Under the pieces are notes generated by a model. That model made no database searches. It saw only the letters and a list, made by a program, of their open reading frames with translations, and was not told where the DNA came from. Shown piece after piece: positions 7,471 to 13,641 of a stretch of DNA of 14,631 nt. Origin of the DNA: JBEVNX01 sp040507895 (GTDB lineage Bacteria > Desulfobacterota > Binatia > JACPRU01). The position numbers and the translations under genes were made by a program. Within the stretch, counting starts at the first letter, position 1, and every line of letters begins with the position of its first letter. The DNA lies in NCBI GenBank assembly GCA_040507895.1, contig JBEVNX010000143.1, positions 1 to 14,631 on the forward strand. The letters run 5' to 3'.

Positions 7471-8570
7471 AGATTCGCGCCGCGGTGCTTCGCGCGGGCG
7501 ACGCGCCGTATTCGATCGAATCGCTCGATCTCGCCGGTCCGGCGTCGGGCGAGATCCTCGTGCGGATCACGGGAGTCGGCATGTGCCATACCGACATGGT
7601 GCCGCGGGCTCCGGAGTTCGCGACCCTCGCGCCGTTGCCGCTGGTGCCGGGCCACGAGGGAGCCGGTGTGGTCGAGGCGGTCGGTAGTGGAGTCGCAGGC
7701 ATCGCCGCCGGCGATCATGTGGTGCTCTCCTTCGACTGCTGTGGGACTTGCAGGAATTGCCGCGGCGGACATCCCGCCTACTGCGAGACCTTTCTTCCCC
7801 GGAACTTGAGCGGCCGAAACCTCGACGGCTCTTCACCCGCCACGGACGCCGCCGGCAAGCCGATCGGGGCGCGCTGGTTCGGCCAGTCGTCGTTCGCGAC
7901 GCACGCGATCGCGAGCCCCCGCAACGCGGTGGTGGTGGACCGCTCGCTGCCCCTCGAGCTCTTGGGCCCCCTCGGCTGTGGTATTCAGACCGGCGCCGGC
8001 TCCGTGCTGATCGCGATGGGCGTGCGCGCCGGGTCGTCGATCGCGGTCTACGGTGCCGGCGCCGTCGGCCTCGCCGCGATCATGGCCGCGCGCGTCGCGG
8101 GAGCGACGACCATCGTAGCGGTCGACCTCCATCCGTCGCGGCTCGCGCTCGCTCGCGAGCTAGGCGCCACCCACGCCATCGACGGCAAGGCGGGAGACGT
8201 CACGCAGCAGATCCTCGCACTCGCCGCCGGCGGCCTCGACTACGCCTTCGATACGACCGGCGTTCCGTCGGTGATCGTCGGCGCGGTCATGGCGCTGCGG
8301 CCGCTCGGCGTCTGCGGCCTGGTCGGCGTTCGCGGCGCCGATCTCGTGCTTCCCCCGCTCTCGCTCGAGCTCGGGCGCACGGTCGTCGGGATTCTCGAGG
8401 GCGACGCGGTCCCGCAGTGCTTCATCCCGCAGCTGATCGAGCTCTGGCGACAGGGGCGGTTCCCTTTCGACCGCCTGATCGGCAAGTTCCCGCTCGCTAA
8501 GATCGACGAAGCGGAGCGAGCGTCACTATCGGGCGACGTGGTGAAGCCAGTGCTGTTGCCGCAAGCCTGA
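7467..8570 (+). CDS. Zinc-dependent alcohol dehydrogenase, GeoA/aryl-alcohol type
   Basis: A 367-aa medium-chain dehydrogenase. Catalytic zinc ligands are Cys40 (GMCHTD), His63 (PGHEGAG) and Cys171 (PLGCGIQTGAGSV, typical of geraniol, benzyl and aryl alcohol dehydrogenases). Structural zinc is held by Cys92, Cys95, Cys98 and Cys106 (CCGTCRNCRGGHPAYC). The nucleotide site is GAGAVG (196-201) with Asp220 at the end of the second strand, which favours NAD over NADP. It would oxidise a primary allylic or aromatic alcohol to the aldehyde. The conserved N-terminus K-I-R-A-A-V starts at CTG 7467, which overlaps the LDI stop as CTGA, with GGGGG 8 nt upstream. No ATG exists there; GTG at 7485 is the next candidate and would cut six residues. 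Coupling to the LDI-domain gene recalls the ldi/geoA pairing in monoterpene degraders. Confidence 0.9.
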   Translation: MKIRAAVLRAGDAPYSIESLDLAGPASGEILVRITGVGMCHTDMVPRAPEFATLAPLPLVPGHEGAGVVEAVGSGVAGIAAGDHVVLSFDCCGTCRNCRGGHPAYCETFLPRNLSGRNLDGSSPATDAAGKPIGARWFGQSSFATHAIASPRNAVVVDRSLPLELLGPLGCGIQTGAGSVLIAMGVRAGSSIAVYGAGAVGLAAIMAARVAGATTIVAVDLHPSRLALARELGATHAIDGKAGDVTQQILALAAGGLDYAFDTTGVPSVIVGAVMALRPLGVCGLVGVRGADLVLPPLSLELGRTVVGILEGDAVPQCFIPQLIELWRQGRFPFDRLIGKFPLAKIDEAERASLSGDVVKPVLLPQA

Positions 8571-8589
8571 TCGAGCAGGCGATTGCTTT

Positions 8590-9021
8590 CTACACGAACT
8601 GCTTTTCGAGTTTGTCGAGCGCGCTGCTCCAGCCCTTGAGGTGGCCGTCGCGCGCCGCTTCGTCGAAGAATTGCTCGTGGGTCAGCCTCAAGACGGTCCC
8701 GTCACCGTCGCTCTCGAGCGCGACCGTCACCAGCGACTCGCGCTCCGGCGTCGTATGCCACGCCCAGGTGAAAACGAGCTTTTCGTCCGGCACCACCTCG
8801 CGATAGACGCCGCTGACGTCGTGCCGCTCGCCGCCGGAGCCGCGCATGGCGACGCGGAAGCGCCCTCCGACACGCACGTCGGCCTCGACGTGCACCGCTG
8901 CGTCGGTCTCCTCCGGGCCCCACCAGCGCCTTACCTTCTGCGGATCCGTCCAGGCTGCGTAGACCTTCGCCGGCGGCGCGTTGAGCCGCCGTCGGATCGT
9001 GAGACTCGGCTTGGTGGACAT
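8590..9021 (-). CDS. AHSA1/SRPBCC-domain protein
   Basis: A 143-aa protein of the START/Bet v1-like SRPBCC superfamily, AHSA1 branch. Signatures are RRLNAPPAKVYAAWTDPQKVRRWWGPE at the start, GGRFRVAMRG, VSGVYREVVPDEKLVFTWAW in the middle, VTVALES and FFDEAARDGHLKGWSSALDKLEK at the end. Such proteins bind hydrophobic small molecules in a cavity. They are routinely encoded next to ArsR-type repressors, as here, in small regulated operons of poorly known function. GGAGGAGG just upstream supports ATG 9021; the in-frame extension to 9141 is ArsR sequence in another frame. It converges on the ADH gene with only 19 nt between the stop codons. Confidence 0.9.
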   Translation of the reverse strand: MSTKPSLTIRRRLNAPPAKVYAAWTDPQKVRRWWGPEETDAAVHVEADVRVGGRFRVAMRGSGGERHDVSGVYREVVPDEKLVFTWAWHTTPERESLVTVALESDGDGTVLRLTHEQFFDEAARDGHLKGWSSALDKLEKQFV

Positions 9022-9335
9022 GGATCCTCCTCCACGAATGCCGCGAGACGGTCGAGCTGCGAGGACCAGAAGCTCCGGTAGCGGTTCAGCCATTCCATCG
9101 CGTTCTTGAGGGGTGCGGCCTCGAGCCGACAGGGCCGCCACTGGGCCTCACGGCCGCGGGCGATCAAGCCCGCGCGCTCGAGCACCTTGAGGTGCTTGGA
9201 GACGGCGGGGAGGCTCATCGCGAACGGCTCGCCGAGCTCGGTGACCGAAGCTTCGCCTGTGGCCAAGCGAGCGAGAATCGCACGCCGAGTGGGGTCGGCG
9301 AGGGCGGCGAAGGTGGTGCTGAGACGATCCGTCAT
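8931..9335 (-). CDS. ArsR-family transcriptional repressor
   Basis: A 134-aa winged-helix protein. The ArsR fold is clear in residues 1-100: LADPTRRAILARLATGEASVTELG, then the recognition helix MSLPAVSKHLKVLERAGLI and the wing. No metal-binding Cys motif (CxC in helix 3) is present, so it belongs to the SdpR/YdfF-like group that pairs with SRPBCC proteins rather than to arsenic or cadmium sensors. It probably represses its own operon through the dyad at 9351-9378. The C-terminal 30 residues (from about EDPCPPSR) are Arg/Ser-rich, do not look like the family, and run 91 nt into the SRPBCC gene in another frame. A nearby stop codon has probably been lost. ATG 9335 has GAGGG upstream. Confidence 0.9.
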   Translation of the reverse strand: MTDRLSTTFAALADPTRRAILARLATGEASVTELGEPFAMSLPAVSKHLKVLERAGLIARGREAQWRPCRLEAAPLKNAMEWLNRYRSFWSSQLDRLAAFVEEDPCPPSRVSRSDGGSTRRRRRSTQPGRIRRR

Positions 9336-9350
9336 CGGAGTGAACCCTCT

Positions 9351-9378
9351 AGTTAAATAACTGTACGGTTAAGTACAG
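9351..9378 (-). promoter_or_regulatory. Probable ArsR operator and promoter region
   Basis: An AT-rich island in GC-rich DNA, 15 nt upstream of the ArsR start. It holds two dyads: AGTTA-AA-TAACT (9351-9362) and CTGTAC-N6-GTACAG (9361-9378). The sequence GTTAARTA also occurs twice in the same direction (9352-9359 and 9368-9375), 16 nt apart, which suits two dimers on neighbouring turns. ArsR repressors typically bind such dyads over their own promoter. I cannot place -35/-10 boxes with confidence. Confidence 0.6.
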
Positions 9379-9400
9379 CGCGGGCGGCGCCGTGTCAATG

Positions 9401-9417
9401 ACCCGCGGAAAGCGGGT
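9401..9417 (-). terminator. Possible terminator hairpin after the SDR gene
   Basis: ACCCGC (9401-9406) pairs with GCGGGT (9412-9417) around a 5-nt loop, 39 nt beyond the SDR stop on the minus strand and upstream of the ArsR promoter. There is no U-tract in the minus-strand transcript (it continues GTCATTGACACGG), so intrinsic termination would be weak. Confidence 0.35.
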
Positions 9418-9455
9418 TCGACGCCCTGCGGCGGGTGGACCGCTCAGGTCTTTTG

Positions 9456-10271
9456 CTACGCTCCCGACTCGCTGGGGCTCCACGCCCAGTAGCGCGCCAC
9501 TGCGCCGGCATCGACGCGGAGGTCGGCTCCCGTCATGTACCGGGCGTCGTCCGAAGCGAGAAACGCGACGGCTCTCCCGTAGTCGGTCGGCGTCGGCAGC
9601 GATTGCATCGGGACGTTGCGGCGAAAGCTCTCGAAGACGTCCACGATCGCATCCGAAGGGCGCTCGCGGCCCCAGCGCACGGCTCGCTCGAGCGATTCGC
9701 GCGGGTCGGTGGCCGTGGGCGTCAGGCTGTTGACGCGGATGCCGTAGCTCACGAGCTCCATCGCCACGGAGCGCGTGAAATTCAAGAGCCCCGCCTTGGC
9801 CGTGCAGTAGCCGACGTTTCGGGGCTGCCCCTGATGGCCCGCGGTCGAGATGACGTTGACGATCGCGCCGCCACGGCCGCGCTCGACCATCTGCTTGGCC
9901 ACGACTTGGGTGCAGAGGAACGTCCCGTCGAGGATGACGGCCAGTTGGCGCCGCCAGCGCGCGTGCTCCATGTCGAGGACGCCCTGTTGGTCGAAGATCG
10001 CAGCGTTGTTGACGAGCACGTCGATGGGCCCGAGCTCGCCGGTGGCCCGCCGCACGGCCTCGGCCACCGATGCTTCGACCGTGACGTCGGCGACGACGCC
10101 GACGGCGCGGCGCCCCTGGGCGCGAATCGCCGCCGCGCAGTCTTCGGCGTTGCGCGGATCGAGATCGACGCACGCGACGGCGGCGCCTTCCGCGGCCAGG
10201 CCTTCAGCGATTCCGCCGCCGATGTTGGGGCTCGTTCCTGTGATCATGGCGACACGGCCTGCGAGCTTCAT
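9456..10271 (-). CDS. Short-chain dehydrogenase/reductase (SDR)
   Basis: A 271-aa classical SDR. The cofactor site is TGTSPNIGGGIA (11-22), with Asp36 (CVDLDP) at the end of the second strand favouring NAD(H). NNAAIF (88-93) stabilises the central sheet. The catalytic set is Ser142 (ISTAG), Tyr155 and Lys159 (YCTAK). The C-terminus ends with FLASDDARYMTGADLRVDAGA, the usual last strand, plus a short tail. It would oxidise a secondary alcohol or reduce a ketone; the substrate is not readable. Its ATG overlaps the TGA of the amidohydrolase by 4 nt, so the two are co-translated and probably act on the same pathway. Confidence 0.93.
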   Translation of the reverse strand: MKLAGRVAMITGTSPNIGGGIAEGLAAEGAAVACVDLDPRNAEDCAAAIRAQGRRAVGVVADVTVEASVAEAVRRATGELGPIDVLVNNAAIFDQQGVLDMEHARWRRQLAVILDGTFLCTQVVAKQMVERGRGGAIVNVISTAGHQGQPRNVGYCTAKAGLLNFTRSVAMELVSYGIRVNSLTPTATDPRESLERAVRWGRERPSDAIVDVFESFRRNVPMQSLPTPTDYGRAVAFLASDDARYMTGADLRVDAGAVARYWAWSPSESGA

Positions 10272-11275
10272 GCGTGGGTTCCTCCCGAGTCCTCGATGCG
10301 GAGCAGGCGGCACGCGTTGCCGCCGAGAATCTGTCGCTCGTCGTTGCGCGGGAGCGCCAGCGCCCGGACCTCCGCCACGGGATTCTGCGGCCCGAGCGGC
10401 AGCGGATAGTCGCTTCCGAGCACGAGGTGCGCCACCCCGAAGCGTTCGACTAGGTGACGAAGCCATCGCGAATCGAAGGCGATCGTATCGAAGAAGAATT
10501 GCTCGGCGTATGCGGACGGGCGCCTCGGCGCGTGCGCCCGGCAGACGTCGAAGAGCTCGTGGCCCTTGTCCAGACGGGCGAGCACGGCAGGAAACGTGCC
10601 GCCGCCGTGATAGAGGACGACCTCGAGCGCGGGATGGCGCTCGAGCACGCCTCCGAGAATGAGGAGAGTCGCCGCGAGCCCCGTGTCGTAGAGGTTCCCG
10701 ACGAGCGGCGAAAGCTGGTAACGGGCGAACGGCCCCGTCGGAGACGCGTCGAAGGGATGGATGCAGACCGGCAAACGGCGCGCTTCTGCCGCAGACCAGA
10801 AAGGCTCGAGACGAGGATCGTCGAACGCCAGCTCCGGCGTCGACGGCGGGATCTCGACGCCGCGGAGCCCGAGATTTGCGGCTCGCTCGAGCTCGGCGGC
10901 CGCTCGCTCTGGATCTTGAAGCGGCACGGAAGCCAGGGGCGCGAACCGATCCGGATGACGGCGCGCGACCTCGGCAAGCGACTCGTTGTTGACCTGCGCC
11001 ACGGTCAACGCCAGATCGGGGGGCGCGGCGGGGTAGAGGAGGAAGGGGGTTGCCGACACGGCCTGGATCGTGATGCCGAGGCGGTCCATGTCGGCGAGCC
11101 GCGCCGCTGGATCGCACATGCGGGCGTCGAGCGGTCGGGTGCTCGCCGCACCGATCTCGGCCGTTCGACCCTTCGGTCCTTCCACCACTCGGGTCGCGAG
11201 GTGGCGACCTTCCTCGACGAGGAACCTGACGACCTCCTCGGTGACCATGTGATTGTGGAAGTCGACGATTCGCAT
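10268..11275 (-). CDS. ACMSD-like amidohydrolase (amidohydrolase-2 family)
   Basis: A 335-aa TIM-barrel metal-dependent hydrolase/decarboxylase. Metal ligands are in the expected places: His7 and His9 (VDFHNHMV), His173 (CIHPFD), His223 (YHGGGTFP) and Asp289 (LGSDYP). The FARYQLSPLVGNLYDT helix after the HPFD motif is typical of the 2-amino-3-carboxymuconate-semialdehyde decarboxylase branch. The family decarboxylates or hydrolyses aromatic acids and ring-cleavage products. The gene ends by ATGA overlap with the SDR and lies 115 nt downstream of the alpha/beta hydrolase on the same strand. The ATG at 11275 has only a weak Shine-Dalgarno, but the VDFHNH motif immediately after it marks the usual N-terminus. 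Confidence 0.92.
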   Translation of the reverse strand: MRIVDFHNHMVTEEVVRFLVEEGRHLATRVVEGPKGRTAEIGAASTRPLDARMCDPAARLADMDRLGITIQAVSATPFLLYPAAPPDLALTVAQVNNESLAEVARRHPDRFAPLASVPLQDPERAAAELERAANLGLRGVEIPPSTPELAFDDPRLEPFWSAAEARRLPVCIHPFDASPTGPFARYQLSPLVGNLYDTGLAATLLILGGVLERHPALEVVLYHGGGTFPAVLARLDKGHELFDVCRAHAPRRPSAYAEQFFFDTIAFDSRWLRHLVERFGVAHLVLGSDYPLPLGPQNPVAEVRALALPRNDERQILGGNACRLLRIEDSGGTHA

Positions 11276-11390
11276 CGCAGGGCTGGATCGTTCGAGTCAA
11301 AACCACGGCCGATCGTAAGCGGTAGACACCGATCCGCTCGCTACGAGGTCGTATCCCCTCCACCGGCCCGCATTTCTGGGGGATGCACTC

Positions 11391-12272
11391 CTACTGCTTG
11401 GCGGTGAGCTCGCTGATCGCGTCGACGATTCGCGGCCAGGTCTCAGGCGGCATGTCGTGCCCCATTCCTTCGATCAGCAGGAGGCTCGCGCCTGGAACGG
11501 CCGCTGCGGTGGCCTTCCCGGCCTCGACCGGGACGAGCGGATCGTCCACGCCGTGGATCACGAGCGATGGTGTCGAGACCGTTCCGAGCGTCGCCGTCCG
11601 ATCTCCGGACGCGACGACGGCAACGAGCTGCCGGGCGATGCCCGGCGGGTGGTATCCACGATCGAAGTGCGCGGCCGCACGCGTCCGCACGCGCTGCTCG
11701 TCGAGGGGAAAAACCGGGCTGCCGATCACGCGCCAAACCTCTACCGCCTGATCGATGTACGCGGAGCGCTCGGAGACCGGCGGTCGCACCAACAACGCCA
11801 TTGCCTCGGGCTTGCCCAGCGGGAGGCTCGGGCTCCCAGTCGACGACATGATCGACGTCATCGAGCGCAGGCGATGCGGATGCTCGATCGCCATCGTCTG
11901 AGCGATCATGCCTCCCATCGACGCGCCGACCACGTGCGCGCGCTCGATCCCCAGGGCGTCCATGAGGCCGATGGTGTCTCGCGCCATGTCCGACAGGAGG
12001 TACGGCCCAGCGATCGTCTTACCGCTCGCGAGCGCGCTCATCGCCTCCAACACGTTCGGCACACCGAGCGCGTCGAGCTTGGTCGAGCGGCCGACGTCGC
12101 GGTTGTCGAAGCGGATCACACGGTGCCCGCGCTCGGCGAGCATCGCGCAGAATCGGTCTTCCCAGAAGACGAGAGAGACGCCGAGGCCCATCACCAGCAC
12201 CAGCGGACGTCCGTTGCGAGGACCAATCTCCTCGTATGCGATCTCCAGGCCGTTCGATTGCATGCTCGGCAT
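11391..12272 (-). CDS. Alpha/beta-fold hydrolase
   Basis: A 293-aa alpha/beta hydrolase resembling the haloperoxidase/C-C hydrolase-like group. It has the oxyanion region VMGLGVSL, RFDNRDVGRST, the nucleophile elbow GASMGGM (Ser118), the acid in GVDDPLVP (probably Asp244) and the catalytic His272 (GMGHDMP). There is no signal peptide, so it is cytoplasmic. It would hydrolyse an ester, lactone or ring-cleavage product. GGAGGT at 12278-12283 (minus sense) is placed correctly for ATG 12272. It is the first gene of the minus-strand run with the amidohydrolase and SDR, though a 115-nt gap follows it. It diverges from the VOC gene across a dyad-rich spacer. Confidence 0.92.
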   Translation of the reverse strand: MPSMQSNGLEIAYEEIGPRNGRPLVLVMGLGVSLVFWEDRFCAMLAERGHRVIRFDNRDVGRSTKLDALGVPNVLEAMSALASGKTIAGPYLLSDMARDTIGLMDALGIERAHVVGASMGGMIAQTMAIEHPHRLRSMTSIMSSTGSPSLPLGKPEAMALLVRPPVSERSAYIDQAVEVWRVIGSPVFPLDEQRVRTRAAAHFDRGYHPPGIARQLVAVVASGDRTATLGTVSTPSLVIHGVDDPLVPVEAGKATAAAVPGASLLLIEGMGHDMPPETWPRIVDAISELTAKQ

Positions 12273-12314
12273 AACGTACCTCCGTTGGCGACATAACGGG
12301 CCGGCTCGCGGCGT

Positions 12315-12419
12315 GCAAACGGGGAACTCCCATCGAGATCCACCACGCGATTGACGGATGTCCGTTTGCCGACGTATTGCGCCCGAAGAAGCAGGGCGAC
12401 GCCGAAAAGCGGGAGTTCC
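12315..12419. repeat. Two nested inverted repeats in the divergent promoter region
   Basis: GCAAACGG (12315-12322) is the exact reverse complement of CCGTTTGC (12362-12369), and GGAACTCCC (12323-12331) of GGGAGTTCC (12411-12419). They lie between the divergent hydrolase and VOC genes and interlock with the ACGGA/TCCGT dyad. They could be separated operator half-sites or RNA structure in the VOC leader. Confidence 0.5.
12351..12380 (+). promoter_or_regulatory. Candidate promoter of the VOC gene with an overlapping dyad
   Basis: TTGACG (12351-12356) and TATTGC (12375-12380) are separated by 18 nt and could serve as -35 and -10 boxes, giving a leader of roughly 70 nt to ATG 12457. A perfect dyad ACGGA-TG-TCCGT (12354-12365) covers the -35 box, a typical repressor position. 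The -10 match is only partial. Confidence 0.4.
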
Positions 12420-12456
12420 GCGGGAAACTCACCTCGTTCAGCGCAAAGGAGAGCTC

Positions 12457-13035
12457 ATGCCTCGCATCCGACCCGTCAAGTTCGTCCACGTCGTCTACCG
12501 GACCCGCCGCTTCCATCAGATGCTGCGCTGGTACCAGACGGTGTTCGACGCCAGGATCCAACATCAGAACCCGGCGCTGGCCTTTCTGACCTATGACGAA
12601 GAGCACCACCGGTTCGCGTTCGTGAACCTCGACGTCGTGCAGCCAGAAAGGCCGGAGAAGGATCGCCGCGGCGGGATCGGCGTCGATCATGTTGCCTATA
12701 CCTATGAGTCTCTCAACGCCTTGTTCGAGAACTATGCGCAGCTCAAGGAGCAGGGCATCAGGCCCTACTGGTGCATACACCACGGCGTTACGGTTTCGAT
12801 GTACTACGCCGATCCCGACGGCAATCAGATGGAGTTCCAGGTCGACAGCTACGGTTCGAACGAGGAGGCAAACGCGTTCATGGCAGGCCCGCACTTCGCC
12901 GCCAATCCGATCGGCGTCGAATACGACCCGGACGACTGGCTCGCGAGACTCCGCGCCGGGGCCCCGCCATCGGAGTTCCTGCTGCGCCAGACCGACGAAC
13001 CGATCTCGCCGATCAGAAGCTCGGTCACGAGCTAG
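12457..13035 (+). CDS. VOC-family protein, type I extradiol dioxygenase-like
   Basis: A 192-aa vicinal-oxygen-chelate protein. The two beta-alpha-beta-beta-beta modules are visible: VKFVHVVYRT...MLRWYQTVF (residues 7-30) and GIGVDHVAYTYESLNALFENYAQLKEQGI (about 73-101), ending YYADPDGNQMEFQVD (116-130). Predicted metal ligands are His11, His78 and Glu126, the 2-His-1-Glu set of extradiol dioxygenases; the HHG pair (108-109) is where second-shell residues sit. After residue 135 there is a non-conserved C-terminal tail. It may cleave a catechol-like ring, but small VOC proteins of this type include lyases and isomerases. AAAGGAGAG before ATG 12457 supports the start; the longer frame from 12358 adds only leader sequence. 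Confidence 0.88.
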   Translation: MPRIRPVKFVHVVYRTRRFHQMLRWYQTVFDARIQHQNPALAFLTYDEEHHRFAFVNLDVVQPERPEKDRRGGIGVDHVAYTYESLNALFENYAQLKEQGIRPYWCIHHGVTVSMYYADPDGNQMEFQVDSYGSNEEANAFMAGPHFAANPIGVEYDPDDWLARLRAGAPPSEFLLRQTDEPISPIRSSVTS

Positions 13036-13154
13036 TCAGGCCACACGACAGTCTATGGAGCGACAGCTGGAGCAAGCGCCGTCGAGTGCCACGGCGTGCT
13101 GCGCCTTCAGGGACGCCGCTCGGGGCTTCTACCCGCTTGAATCGAACCTGTCGT

Positions 13155-13197
13155 GGAGGGGTGGCCGAGCGGTTGAAGGCACGGTCTTGAAAACTGC
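13155..13197 (+). pseudogene. Broken tRNA-Ser (anticodon UGA), 5' half
   Basis: GGAGGGG-TG-GCCGAGCGGTTGAAGGC is the 5' acceptor strand and complete D-arm of a bacterial tRNA-Ser, followed by an anticodon arm with loop CTTGAAA (anticodon TGA, 13188-13190). The anticodon stem is damaged: only four pairs, one of them a G-U. After about 13197 the match stops. The expected long variable arm, T-arm and CCCCTCC acceptor strand do not follow in register; only a T-arm-like GGGGGTCGAATC occurs about 75 nt later (13272-13283). I find no CCCCTCC 3' acceptor strand in the following 1.4 kb. It cannot fold as a working tRNA as it stands. Confidence 0.65.
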
Positions 13198-13202
13198 TGG
13201 AG

Positions 13203-13351
13203 CCTCCCACCGGAAAGTCGCGCTGGAGGTGCATGTTTTTGAAACGGGATGGCGACCCAGGACAACTTTCCGGGGGTCGAATCTCCTGACCGATTGCCTG
13301 ATCCGAGGGCCCGAGGGATCAGGGAACATCCGGTTGCAAATCGGAGAGGAG
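13203..13351 (+). ncRNA. Candidate structured RNA segment next to the tRNA-Ser fragment
   Basis: Non-coding stretch with several perfect helices. CCGGAAAGT (13210-13218) pairs with ACTTTCCGG (13265-13273), 9 bp, enclosing GTTT-TTG-AAAC (13235-13245). Next comes a three-part hairpin: CTCCT (13283-13287) with AGGAG (13347-13351), a 2x2 internal loop, CCGATT (13290-13295) with AATCGG (13339-13344), and CCTGATCC (13297-13304) with GGATCAGG (13316-13323). CCGGTT (13330-13335) can compete for the same AATCGG. Nothing here matches an RNA family I can name. No U-run follows. Direction is assumed from the tRNA fragment and the downstream gene. Confidence 0.4.
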
Positions 13352-13641
13352 CCTTTCAGAATTCGCCAATCAAGATGGAGCAAGCTCAATCGCGGAGACC
13401 GTGCCCAACGCTGCGTGTCTTGCGGCGACAGGAACATCCATCACTTCACCCACCCCGAGCCGGTTGACGGACGCCTTGTGTGCGCCGTAAGACCGGCGTT
13501 CCGGGGGAGAGGTGGGGATATACCTTTCGGGCAACGGTTACGTACGAGCTTCGTAACAATCGACTCCACCGAGGCCGCGATCATGAAACACGAGACGAGG
13601 CATTGCCCAGTGTATGTGTGTGGATAAGGAAGGAGGTTCGC
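13352..13641 (+). other. Non-coding leader region of the secreted-protein gene
   Basis: About 290 nt with no convincing gene. A TTGACG (13464-13469) and TAAGAC (13488-13493), 18 nt apart, could be a weak promoter. A dyad GTTACG/CGTAAC (13537-13542 and 13552-13557), which contains a second stem TACGA-GCT-TCGTA (13543-13555), lies about 85 nt before the ATG and may be an operator or a 5'-UTR hairpin. Confidence 0.35.

Noticed and set aside
9456..11363. A 635-codon open frame on the minus strand covering amidohydrolase and SDR
   Set aside because: Only its last 271 residues (the SDR) look like protein. The upstream part is Arg/Ser/Pro-rich frame shadow of the amidohydrolase, so it is not a fusion.
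11353..11384. ATCCCC/GGGGAT inverted repeat between hydrolase and amidohydrolase
   Set aside because: Six pairs around a 20-nt loop and no T-run; within chance for GC-rich DNA.
13155..13300. Group I intron in the tRNA-Ser anticodon loop
   Set aside because: The interval to the T-arm-like sequence is only about 75 nt, too short for a group I core, and no 3' exon with an acceptor strand follows.
13203..13351. Integron attC site
   Set aside because: The paired arms do not show the RYYYAAC/GTTRRRY ends, and no integrase or cassette layout is visible.
12689..13627. A 312-codon plus-strand frame running from the VOC gene across the tRNA fragment
   Set aside because: The first part is the VOC gene read out of frame; the rest crosses the tRNA-like sequence, has no start signal and no recognisable domain.
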